In this document: piece by piece, positions 1-5,176 of the stretch
How positions within the stretch are numbered: position 1 is the first letter of the stretch
Layout: every line of letters begins with the position of its first letter
Source of the DNA: Dehalococcoidia bacterium
GTDB lineage: Bacteria > Chloroflexota > Dehalococcoidia > SAR202 > UBA11138
NCBI GenBank assembly: GCA_012270625.1
Contig: JAAXHZ010000171.1
Location: 1-5,176 of the forward strand
DNA length: 5,176 nt
Direction: 5' to 3'
The notes under the pieces: generated by a model
The model's database searches: none
Seen by the model: only the letters and a program-made list of their open reading frames with translations
Told to the model about the DNA's origin: nothing
Made by a program: the position numbers and the translations under genes

Positions 1-594
1 CGGGCGCTTGGCAGACAGCAGCATCCGCGCCGCTTCTCTTATGTCATCGGGGTCTCCCGAAGACACGCGAGGCGTGACGGGAGTGTAGCTCATGAGGTCG
101 TCTGGGAAGTCGCCCCTGAGAACGTCGGAAGGTATCTCCAGGAGTACCGGCCCTGGTCGGCCCATTCGGATCTGGCTGAACGCGCGCCGCATCATCTCGG
201 GAATTCTTTCGATCAAGTTGATCTGATCGGACCACTTGGTCACTTCGGCATAGCTCTGGCTCGGGCTGAACGTCGGGTGGACCCCGGCTCTGGCCCTGGG
301 CGCCGATGCGGGCAGCAGCAGGATTGGAACCGAGTCTGCGTATGCCTGTGCGACTCCGGCGAAGGCGTTCTCAGCGCCGGGACCCGCCTGCATCGAGAAG
401 ACTCCGACGCCGCGACCGTTAGTGACGCGGCTGTAGCCGTCGGCGAGGTTGACGCCAACGCGCTCCTGCCGGAAGATCATGGGCCTAACGCCGTGTACGG
501 CTCCGGCCTCCTCCAGGGTATTCATGGGAATGACACCCATGAAGTCCACTCCCTCCTGCTTCAGGATTCTTGCTATGGCGTCTGCGCCCTTCAT
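1..594 (-). CDS. Thiamine pyrophosphate-dependent enzyme, acetolactate synthase superfamily (N-terminal part; runs off the left edge)
   Basis: The minus-strand frame is open for 198 codons from the ATG at 594 to base 1; about 540-570 residues are usual for the family, so roughly a third is present. It begins MKGADAIARIL and is the N-terminal, pyrimidine-binding domain of a TPP enzyme. The RQE motif at residues 42-44 supplies the conserved glutamate (E44) that in this superfamily activates the cofactor. It is followed by the family's ADGYSRVTNG stretch (51-60), the QAGPG turn (69-73), which replaces the common TSGPG, then ENAFAGVAQAYADSVPILLL (75-94) and GRPGPVLLEIP near 150. Start choice: GGAGG (602-606) lies 7 nt upstream. 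It follows the permease genes on the same strand after 104 nt, so it may be co-transcribed. The family includes acetolactate synthase, glyoxylate carboligase, oxalyl-CoA decarboxylase and benzoylformate decarboxylase. The substrate-determining C-terminal part is absent, so I give no symbol. The overall style resembles uncharacterised 'thiamine pyrophosphate-requiring' proteins rather than true IlvB. Confidence 0.9.
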   Translation of the reverse strand, partial: MKGADAIARILKQEGVDFMGVIPMNTLEEAGAVHGVRPMIFRQERVGVNLADGYSRVTNGRGVGVFSMQAGPGAENAFAGVAQAYADSVPILLLPASAPRARAGVHPTFSPSQSYAEVTKWSDQINLIERIPEMMRRAFSQIRMGRPGPVLLEIPSDVLRGDFPDDLMSYTPVTPRVSSGDPDDIREAARMLLSAKRP

Positions 595-698
595 GGTTCG
601 ACCTCCGGCATTGCGTACTGTGTGATGGGTTGTGACATTGTGACACTCAATGGGCCTTCGCCTGGTCACAGGGTCGTGTGATACCTGTACGACGACGC
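595..698 (-). promoter_or_regulatory. Gap between permease and TPP-enzyme genes, with repeated TGTGA/TCACA half-sites
   Basis: This 104-nt gap separates the DppC-type gene from the TPP-enzyme gene. The 8-mer TTGTGACA occurs twice in perfect tandem on the plus strand (630-645). Another TGTGA lies at 621-625, and TCACA-N6-TGTGA forms a short inverted repeat at 666-681. The spacing and orientation are not those of a CRP site, which is TGTGA-N6-TCACA. The cluster could be an operator or a weak RNA structure. I see no convincing -35/-10 pair and no hairpin followed by a T-run, so read-through from the transporter genes is the simplest model. The Shine-Dalgarno GGAGG of the TPP gene is at 602-606. 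Confidence 0.35.
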
Positions 699-1598
699 TT
701 AGAGAACCTGCCTCAGCCGCGGATCCAGCCGGTCCCGCATCCAGTCTCCTAGCAGTGTGAGCGCCACGACAACCAACGCGATGGCCAGTCCCGGAATGAC
801 GCTGGCCCACCAAGATGTAGCGATGTAGAGACGTCCGGCGGCCGTCATAGATCCCCAGGCCGGGCTGGGTGGCGGGACTCCAGCGCCGAGGAAGCTGAGC
901 CCTGCCTCTGCCAGGATCAGCCCTCCGACCGATATGGTGGCCACTACCGCGACGGTGTTCGCCACGCCTGGGAAGATGTGTTTGATCAGAATGCGGAGCG
1001 TCGATGCTCCAGCCACCTTGGCCAGCTTGACGTAGTCCATCTCTCTCAACAGGAGGACTTCTCCTCTGACCTGTCTGGCGAAGCCACCCCAGGTCAGAAA
1101 GGCGAGGAGTCCCAGCAGCAGCGGAAGGCTGGAGCCATATATAAGGGTCAGAGCTAAGGCTATTAGGATGAACGGCAGTGAAAACTTGATATCGACTATC
1201 CTCATTATGGCCTCGTCGATCCAGCCTCCGAAGTAGCCTGAGATCAGCCCCATGGCCGTTCCGAAGAGGCCGCCGGTTACCAGGGCCACCCCGGCTACCA
1301 GCGCGGTTATACGGGCGCCGTATATGATGCGGCTGAGCATATCGCGGCCTAGGGCGTCGGTTCCCAGCACGTACTTCGTGGTGCCTCCGAAGAACAACGG
1401 AGGTACTAGCCTGTCCCCAAGCTCTACTTCATTCAGCCCGTAGGGCGCGACTAGGGGCGCCGCTACCGCGGCGATCGCGAACGGGACTAGGACGATGATC
1501 GAGGTGATCGGCCACCTGCGCAGTTCCAGCAGCCATCCGGTCCTCCAGCCGCGCTGCGTCAAGGACTTCATACCTTCCGTCATTCCAGCCTCTGCCAT
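699..1598 (-). CDS. ABC transporter permease, DppC/OppC family (dipeptide/oligopeptide/nickel type)
   Basis: This 299-residue protein is an inner-membrane channel subunit of a peptide-type ABC importer, partnering the DppB-type protein encoded just upstream. An N-terminal hydrophobic segment (about 31-50) is followed by the DppC-specific extracytoplasmic stretch, with LGTDALGRDMLSRIIYGAR at 78-96. Further membrane segments lie at about 98-121, 138-170, 212-230 and 264-284. The cytoplasmic EAA loop that docks on the ATPase spans about 186-214, with the invariant glycine at G197 (KVAGAS). Other family marks are EAGLSFLGAG (231-240), PAWGSM (246-251) and the C-terminal LGDWMRDRLDPRLR. Length and motifs are normal, with no sign of damage. 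AGAGG lies about 7 nt upstream of the ATG, and TAA ends the gene. The 30-nt gap from the DppB-type gene indicates co-transcription. The family also moves nickel, glutathione, opines and oligosaccharides, so a peptide substrate is not proven. Confidence 0.95.
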   Translation of the reverse strand: MAEAGMTEGMKSLTQRGWRTGWLLELRRWPITSIIVLVPFAIAAVAAPLVAPYGLNEVELGDRLVPPLFFGGTTKYVLGTDALGRDMLSRIIYGARITALVAGVALVTGGLFGTAMGLISGYFGGWIDEAIMRIVDIKFSLPFILIALALTLIYGSSLPLLLGLLAFLTWGGFARQVRGEVLLLREMDYVKLAKVAGASTLRILIKHIFPGVANTVAVVATISVGGLILAEAGLSFLGAGVPPPSPAWGSMTAAGRLYIATSWWASVIPGLAIALVVVALTLLGDWMRDRLDPRLRQVL

Positions 1599-1628
1599 GT
1601 GTGGACCTCTTCTGCCGCACTCCTTAGA

Positions 1629-2588
1629 TCATTCTAGCCTTATGCGCGGGTCGAGGAAGGCATAGAGCATGTCGGTGACGAATGCCGTGAACACGAATGC
1701 AAACGTCACCAGCAGGATCACGCCCTGGAGGATCGGGTAGTCGGAGTTGTTGACCGCCCAAATGGAGAGCAGGCCCAGGCCGGGCCACGCGAAGACCGTC
1801 TCGACCACTATGGTCCCAGTCACCAGGCCGGCGAGTGTCAGGCCGGCGTATGTGAGCGGAGCTATGAGGGCATTGCGAACTGCGTGCTTGAGTATGACAG
1901 TGTACTTGGAGAGTCCTTTTGCTCTGGCCAGCTTGATGTATTCCTCTTCCAGCACCTCGAGCATCGAAGACCGCATGAGCCTCAGCTGACCTCCAGCCGA
2001 GGCCCACCCCAGTGTTATCGCAGGGAGGACGAACGATCTCCAGCCATCTTCCTTCCGAGACGTTGGGAACCAGTCGGTCTTGAGATCGAACAGTCCGAAG
2101 CTTATATGGACGCCCACTGCGAATATGAATATCAGGACGATGCCTACCCAGAAGGAAGGAGCGGCGTGTCCGAACATGGCGAAGCTTCTGGAGAGGTAGT
2201 CCCAGACTCTTCCTCGTGTCATGGCTGAGAGGATGCCGAGGGGGATGCCGATGATGATAGAGAAGCCGAAGGCGACGACAGCCAACTGCGCACTGTTGGG
2301 TATCCTCTGCCACATGAGCTCGGTGACAGGACGACGCTGAAGTATCGACTCGCCCAAGTCACCTTTCATCAGCTTGCCGAGGTAGATTACGTACTGGACC
2401 ACCAAGGGCTTGTCGAGTCCGAATTCGCGTCCCCAGGCGTCCCACTGTTCCTGACTAGTCTGGGTCTGATCCCCGAGCAGCAGCACCCTGGGGTCACCAG
2501 TCATGCGAGCAAGAACGAAAACCAAGAGTGTCACCGCCAGCAGCGTGGTGATGGTCGTTATTCCTCGCCGAATCAGGAACTGTCTCAT
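1629..2588 (-). CDS. ABC transporter permease, DppB/OppB family
   Basis: This is the first permease subunit of the importer, 319 residues from the ATG at 2588. The frame stays open upstream to an ATG at 2804, but the extra 72 residues resemble no DppB and would be translated through a strong stem-loop, while MRQFLIRRGITT is the typical DppB N-terminus. The chosen start has only a modest Shine-Dalgarno (AGGA, about 10 nt away). The first membrane helix (9-27) is followed by the family's extracytoplasmic region, with the 'RMTGDPRVLLLGD' type motif (28-40) and KGDLGESI (75-82). More helices lie at about 99-121, 134-160, 187-200, 247-265 and 288-310. The EAA loop is at about 214-243 with G225. 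ETVFAWPGLG (263-272) and the terminal DPRIRLE are family hallmarks. It would pair with the DppC-type protein to form the translocation pore, using ATPases that are not encoded in this window. Confidence 0.94.
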   Translation of the reverse strand: MRQFLIRRGITTITTLLAVTLLVFVLARMTGDPRVLLLGDQTQTSQEQWDAWGREFGLDKPLVVQYVIYLGKLMKGDLGESILQRRPVTELMWQRIPNSAQLAVVAFGFSIIIGIPLGILSAMTRGRVWDYLSRSFAMFGHAAPSFWVGIVLIFIFAVGVHISFGLFDLKTDWFPTSRKEDGWRSFVLPAITLGWASAGGQLRLMRSSMLEVLEEEYIKLARAKGLSKYTVILKHAVRNALIAPLTYAGLTLAGLVTGTIVVETVFAWPGLGLLSIWAVNNSDYPILQGVILLVTFAFVFTAFVTDMLYAFLDPRIRLE

Positions 2589-2623
2589 TCGCGATAAATC
2601 CTGTCTGAGATGCGTCCTATGGC

Positions 2624-2650
2624 TTACACTGTTGGCGCCTGCAAGTGTAA
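2624..2650. repeat. 7-bp perfect inverted repeat upstream of the DppB-type gene
   Basis: TTACACT (2624-2630) and AGTGTAA (2644-2650) are perfect inverted copies around a 13-nt centre that includes the palindrome GGCGCC. Two more G-C pairs (2622-2623 with 2653-2654) can form across a 2-nt bulge. The element lies 36-62 nt upstream of the permease start. It could be an operator or an RNA hairpin before the ribosome binding site. Arms of this length can also occur by chance. Confidence 0.4.
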
Positions 2651-2788
2651 AAGCTGTACTCGCGGGTATCCTCGATACGTGATCATGCGCGCGCCTATGG
2701 AGTGCCGCTGCGGACGACTTTCGTATCACAAGGAGTGGGACAGCCAACATGCATTGGGATGCGGCCCCCGCTCTCAGCGTCAACAGGT

Positions 2789-2815
2789 GAGGGAGGCTCT
2801 GCACAGAGCCCCCTC
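2789..2815 (-). terminator. Stem-loop after the lipoprotein gene (probable 3'-end stabiliser or partial terminator)
   Basis: The arms 2789-2801 and 2804-2815 can pair over 12 bp with a single bulged A (2794). The outer block is GAGGG/CCCTC and the inner block GGCTCTG/CAGAGCC. With the closing pair open, the loop is 4 nt. The structure starts 31 nt beyond the lipoprotein stop codon in the direction of transcription. No T-run follows on either strand, so it is not a classic intrinsic terminator. Stem-loops at this place in binding-protein operons (the malE-malF gap is the known model) protect the upstream message and lower permease expression. That role is inferred here. Confidence 0.6.
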
Positions 2816-2846
2816 GAGTCTCAGTCGCTGATCTATCCAGTCCTAT

Positions 2847-4898
2847 CTACCTAGGCTTCTGGACGTATTCCGTGGAGAATCGGTTGCCGGTTTGTCCGAG
2901 GCCCGTCGGCTGAGGCCATTCCGCGATCTTTTCGGAGTTCAAACCCATCGCGCCCCAGGTGCGCAGAACGGGGACGTAACCCTGATCTTTGGCCCACCAG
3001 TCGTACATCGCTATCCGGTTGTCGATCAGGCACTGCTCATCTTCGCAGTCTTCCATGGCTTTGGAGAGAGTCACGGCCTGCGGGATCTCCCATCCGTTGT
3101 TGAAGGCAGCCTCTGGATTTCGGCGTAAGGCCCACGTCTCCACCGTAGGGAAGACCTTTGATGGAGCGGACCCATTGGTAGCCAGCAGCCACCAGCCGTT
3201 CCTCTCCCTGTTGACCACCGATGGTCTGTATCCAGTGTATGAGAGCGTCTCTATCTTGACGTTGATGCCGATCTGGGCGAGCTGTGTAGCGACCGCCTCA
3301 CCGATCTCCACGGCCTGTGGGTGGTGGCTGGTGGTGACTGCCATTTCAACATCGAAGCCGTCAGAGAAGCCCGCCTCAGCGAGTAGCCTCCTGGCCTCGT
3401 CGAGGTCATATCTGACTTCCCAGTCCAGTCCGCGCTCCTTTGCGATGGGGCCGAGCGTGTCGAGCGCCAATCCATACATGTATCCGGGTTTAAGAGGCAT
3501 CCTCCCGAATCCGGCAAGGATGTTATCCAGGATGGACTGTCGGTCGAGGGCAAGCCCGATGGCATTACGCACCTTCCTGGCGCGCTCCCAATCTTCGGAT
3601 TCGGGGTCGCAGCTCAGCACCCACGGCTTGGACGGGTCGTAGCCAGGTCGATCGGGCACGGGTTCTCCCGCCTTATCTCCGGTGGCGTATGGCACGCCCT
3701 GGGGGGCGAAACAGAACCGCCCCTGAGTGATTATCTCGGCGGTCCCGTCACCGGTGAGCTTGAGCACGTCGATGCCGGCGTCCCGGGCTCGGCCCACTTC
3801 GTTAGCCGGCAGTTCCGCCACGTCTATCTCGCCGGCCAAGAGGGCCGCGACCACCGTCGCCGCCTCCTTGATCTCCACGACGCGAACGTTTCTGTACTCC
3901 GGGACCTTGCGGTAGTGATCGACCCTGGCCTCAGTAAGTATCGAGTCGCCCGGACTCCAGCTTATGAGCTTGAAGGGGCCGGTGCCGCCGGTCAGGTTAC
4001 GGTCTGCCTTCTGTTCGCCGAGGGTATCGAACTTCTTCTTGCTGAAGATCGTGAAGCTGCCGCCACCGCCGGGACCCTCGAACTTGTCAAGGTAGAACAC
4101 GTTGGGCTCGGTCAGGTGGAACTCGACGGTGTCATCGTCGATGACCTTGGTCTCTTTCGTGTATGACCCACTGATGAAGATGTTGGAGTGTAGCGATCCC
4201 TCGCAGTGCTGGGAGTCCCAAGACCACTGCCAATCTTCGGCCGTCACTTCGCCCCAGCCGCCGTCGTATTCGACACCTCTCCTGATATTCCACGTGAGAA
4301 CCGTCTGGTCTTCATTGTATGACCACGACTCGCCGAGTCCGATGAGGCTGATACCTGGGTCGTCAAACCCGCGATAGTAAACCGTGTCGAAGATGCTCCA
4401 ACGGTGTAAGTTGTCCTGCGGATTGTAGGCGAACTTGCAGGGAATCATATTGGGGAATGCGATATCTGAGTCGGCAATACGGATCTCTCCGGCCGGGCCG
4501 GGCCCGGGTGGTGGAGGCGTCGGCGTCGCAATGACGACCTGCGTCTGAATGACGGGTTTTTCGACCTCTCTCACAATCTCCTTGGTCACCACGACCGTTT
4601 CACCTGGCACCTCGACCTCTTTCACAACCTCTTTTACGACGGTCTGCCCCGGTACTTCGACCTCTCTCACGACCTCCTTGGTCACCACGACCGTTTCACC
4701 TGGCACCTCGACCTCTTTCACAACCTCCTTTACGACAGTCTGTCCCGGTACTTCGACCGTCTTGATCACCTCCTTCTCCACCACCACAGTCTCCCCAGGG
4801 ACTTCAACTACATCTCCGCGGCAAGCTCCAATGAGAACTAGAAGCGTTACTGCTGATACGGCGACAGCTAGCCAACGTATTGAAGTAGAAGTACGCAT
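2847..4898 (-). CDS. Extracellular solute-binding lipoprotein, SBP family 5 (DppA/OppA type), with a repetitive stalk
   Basis: This 683-residue protein is the substrate receptor of the importer. Residues 1-25 form a lipoprotein signal peptide (Arg at 2 and 8, hydrophobic 9-25) with lipobox LIGAC, so C26 is the predicted lipidated residue. Residues 31-111 are five alternating 17- and 15-residue repeats built on VEVPGETVVV and VEVPGQTVVKEVVKE. A degenerate sixth copy and a Pro/Gly linker (TPTPPPPGPGPAG, 125-137) follow. The ligand-binding domain runs from about 138 to the end, about 546 residues, normal for family 5. Family-like parts are LTWNIRRGVEYDGG...VTAEDWQW (201-225), GTGPFKLISWSPGD (305-318), ALLAGEIDVAELP (352-364), VRNAIGLALDRQSILDNIL (443-461) and DLDEARRLLAEAGF (498-511). 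AAGGAG (4907-4912) sits 8 nt before the ATG. The ligand could be a peptide, sugar or other solute; the sequence does not decide. Confidence 0.95.
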   Translation of the reverse strand: MRTSTSIRWLAVAVSAVTLLVLIGACRGDVVEVPGETVVVEKEVIKTVEVPGQTVVKEVVKEVEVPGETVVVTKEVVREVEVPGQTVVKEVVKEVEVPGETVVVTKEIVREVEKPVIQTQVVIATPTPPPPGPGPAGEIRIADSDIAFPNMIPCKFAYNPQDNLHRWSIFDTVYYRGFDDPGISLIGLGESWSYNEDQTVLTWNIRRGVEYDGGWGEVTAEDWQWSWDSQHCEGSLHSNIFISGSYTKETKVIDDDTVEFHLTEPNVFYLDKFEGPGGGGSFTIFSKKKFDTLGEQKADRNLTGGTGPFKLISWSPGDSILTEARVDHYRKVPEYRNVRVVEIKEAATVVAALLAGEIDVAELPANEVGRARDAGIDVLKLTGDGTAEIITQGRFCFAPQGVPYATGDKAGEPVPDRPGYDPSKPWVLSCDPESEDWERARKVRNAIGLALDRQSILDNILAGFGRMPLKPGYMYGLALDTLGPIAKERGLDWEVRYDLDEARRLLAEAGFSDGFDVEMAVTTSHHPQAVEIGEAVATQLAQIGINVKIETLSYTGYRPSVVNRERNGWWLLATNGSAPSKVFPTVETWALRRNPEAAFNNGWEIPQAVTLSKAMEDCEDEQCLIDNRIAMYDWWAKDQGYVPVLRTWGAMGLNSEKIAEWPQPTGLGQTGNRFSTEYVQKPR
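4566..4808 (-). repeat. In-frame tandem repeats encoding the lipoprotein stalk
   Basis: This stretch encodes residues 31-111 of the binding lipoprotein. The higher-order unit is 96 bp (32 residues, one 15-mer plus one 17-mer). The two full units, 4566-4661 and 4662-4757, differ at only 5 of 96 positions by my hand alignment. A related but more diverged 17-residue unit occupies 4758-4808. All units keep the reading frame. The near-identity in DNA, not just protein, points to recent duplication or ongoing homogenisation. Confidence 0.9.
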
Positions 4899-4988
4899 AT
4901 CTATTTCTCCTTCAGCTCAAAACCTGCCCTAGAATCGAATAGCGGCAAAGGTAGCCCCCGCCATAGGGGAAACACCAATAGTGGAATG
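4899..4988 (-). promoter_or_regulatory. Leader of the transporter mRNA with ribosome binding site
   Basis: From the predicted start point near 4987 to the lipoprotein ATG the leader is about 90 nt. It includes AAGGAG (4907-4912) with an 8-nt spacer. A small hairpin is possible at 4926-4946 (six pairs, one bulge, 8-nt loop), with TTTT a few bases beyond it, and a CCCC/GGGG pairing is possible just upstream. These are weak, and I recognise no known riboswitch class. Confidence 0.4.
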
Positions 4989-4993
4989 GCGCA

Positions 4994-5022
4994 TTTATAC
5001 CATGTCACCCATACTGGGTCAA
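4994..5022 (-). promoter_or_regulatory. Sigma70-type promoter for the transporter operon
   Basis: On the minus strand, TTGACC (5017-5022) and TATAAA (4994-4999) are separated by exactly 17 nt, each one base from consensus. A TG one base before the -10 box gives an extended -10 element. Transcription would begin near 4987, about 90 nt before the lipoprotein start. It is the best promoter match I noticed in the window. Confidence 0.75.
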
Positions 5023-5037
5023 ACTATTTGTCAAACT
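5018..5037. repeat. 8-bp direct repeat overlapping the -35 box
   Basis: GTCAAACT occurs at 5018-5025 and 5030-5037, a 12-nt period. The first copy overlaps the -35 box of the transporter promoter. Short TCAA/TTGA inverted pairs continue to about 5052. The position suits a regulator binding site that controls the transporter, the divergent gene or both, but no family is recognisable. Confidence 0.45.
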
Positions 5038-5091
5038 TGATATTGAGGTTCAAGCATCATCTCAGAATAGCCTTAATGGGTAGGGACGCTT

Positions 5092-5097
5092 TATAAT
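5092..5097 (+). promoter_or_regulatory. -10 box of the divergent plus-strand gene
   Basis: TATAAT is a perfect -10 hexamer 44 nt before the plus-strand ATG, giving an expected leader of about 38 nt. No good -35 hexamer lies at 16-18 nt and there is no TGn extension, so the promoter would need an activator or be weak. Confidence 0.5.
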
Positions 5098-5141
5098 CCG
5101 TGCGATCATACTCAGTTAACTTTGATTCAGGAGCGGGCAAT

Positions 5142-5176
5142 ATGGCAGACGACACAATTCGCATCGGTTTCGTGGG
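5142..5176 (+). CDS. Start of a probable NAD(P)-binding Rossmann-fold oxidoreductase (runs off the right edge)
   Basis: Only the first 12 codons are present, reading MADDTIRIGFV and then a codon beginning GG. A charged N-terminus followed by a beta strand of the form IRIGFVG is the usual opening of Gfo/Idh/MocA-type oxidoreductases, where G-x-G binds the dinucleotide. The start is well supported: AGGAG (5129-5133) lies 8 nt upstream, behind a TATAAT box. A periplasmic amino-acid-binding protein could read similarly, but no signal peptide precedes the strand, so a cytoplasmic enzyme is more likely. The gene is divergent from the transporter operon and shares its 243-nt upstream region. Confidence 0.5.
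   Translation, partial: MADDTIRIGFV

Larger units (their letters stand above)
2589..2846 (-). other. 258-nt gap inside the transporter operon
   Basis: This is the space between the lipoprotein stop and the DppB-type start. It contains a strong stem-loop close to the lipoprotein stop (2789-2815) and a 7-bp inverted repeat near the permease start (2624-2650), both listed separately. I see no convincing sigma70 promoter for the permeases: a TTGACG occurs just past the stem-loop in the operon direction but has no -10 box at normal spacing. No small gene is persuasive. The long gap with a stem-loop fits an operon in which the binding protein is made in excess over the permeases, but that is inference. 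Confidence 0.5.

Noticed and set aside
666..681. CRP-like site
   Set aside because: The half-sites are in the reverse arrangement (TCACA-N6-TGTGA) to a CRP operator, and the likely host group gives no reason to expect one.
1624..2313. Minus-strand 229-codon ORF overlapping the DppB-type gene
   Set aside because: It is rich in His, Arg and Pro and has no recognisable domain; it is a frame-shifted reading of the permease gene, which has clear family motifs.
2589..2804. 72-codon N-terminal extension of the DppB-type protein
   Set aside because: It matches nothing expected in DppB, covers the stem-loop, and the internal ATG at 2588 gives the normal family N-terminus and length.
2610..2831. Plus-strand 73-codon ORF with Cys-rich segments (CKCKSC and CRCG)
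   Set aside because: It looks briefly like a zinc-ribbon protein, but it lies antisense in the operon gap, overlaps the stem-loop, has no evident Shine-Dalgarno, and the cysteine spacing fits no family I recognise.
2989..3642. Plus-strand 217-codon ORF antisense to the lipoprotein gene
   Set aside because: Ser/Arg-rich with no domain, and opposite a well-supported solute-binding protein.
4566..4808. CRISPR-like array
   Set aside because: The repeats are contiguous, in frame and coding, with no unique spacers.
4549..4932. Plus-strand Thr/Ser repeat ORF (repeats of VSPGTSTS type)
   Set aside because: Its repeats are only the antisense image of the stalk repeats. The lipobox, Shine-Dalgarno and promoter all support the minus-strand reading.

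Overview
The window looks like bacterial chromosome and holds one oligopeptide-type ABC importer operon on the minus strand, with the edge of a divergent gene on the plus strand. The best guess for the host is a Chloroflexota bacterium of the Dehalococcoidia/SAR202 type. The main clue is the solute-binding lipoprotein: it carries a Val/Glu/Lys-rich repeat of the 'VEVPGETVVV' kind between its lipobox and its ligand-binding domain, a style I associate with lipoproteins of that group. Moderately high GC coding sequence, and a TPP enzyme and a probable Rossmann-fold enzyme beside a peptide-type importer, also fit. This assignment is inference from recall, not from a search.

Reading the operon in its own direction (right to left): a strong-looking sigma70 promoter (4994-5022) and a leader of roughly 90 nt precede a 683-residue substrate-binding lipoprotein (4898-2847). 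A 258-nt gap follows, with a good stem-loop just after the stop codon and a second inverted repeat near the next gene. Then come the two membrane permeases of the DppB (2588-1629) and DppC (1598-699) families, 30 nt apart. After a further 104-nt gap with short repeats, a thiamine-pyrophosphate-dependent enzyme of the acetolactate synthase superfamily starts at 594 and runs off the left edge; it is open for all 198 codons present. Every gene has a plausible Shine-Dalgarno sequence.

On the right, a plus-strand gene starts at 5142 behind a TATAAT box and a clear Shine-Dalgarno site. Only about 12 codons are present, and they look like the N-terminus of an NAD(P)-binding Rossmann protein, possibly Gfo/Idh/MocA. 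The 243-nt gap at 4899-5141 is therefore a divergent control region, and it contains an 8-bp direct repeat overlapping the -35 box of the transporter promoter.

How the parts work together: the lipoprotein captures a solute outside the membrane and passes it to the DppB/DppC channel. The two ATPase subunits are not in this window and must be encoded elsewhere. The TPP enzyme, in line with the transporter, may act on the imported compound or a product of it, but the substrate cannot be read from the sequence. I see no RNA gene, CRISPR array, insertion sequence or phage feature, and nothing that amounts to a clearly new system. The most distinctive items are the near-identical tandem repeats in the lipoprotein stalk and the structured gaps inside the operon.
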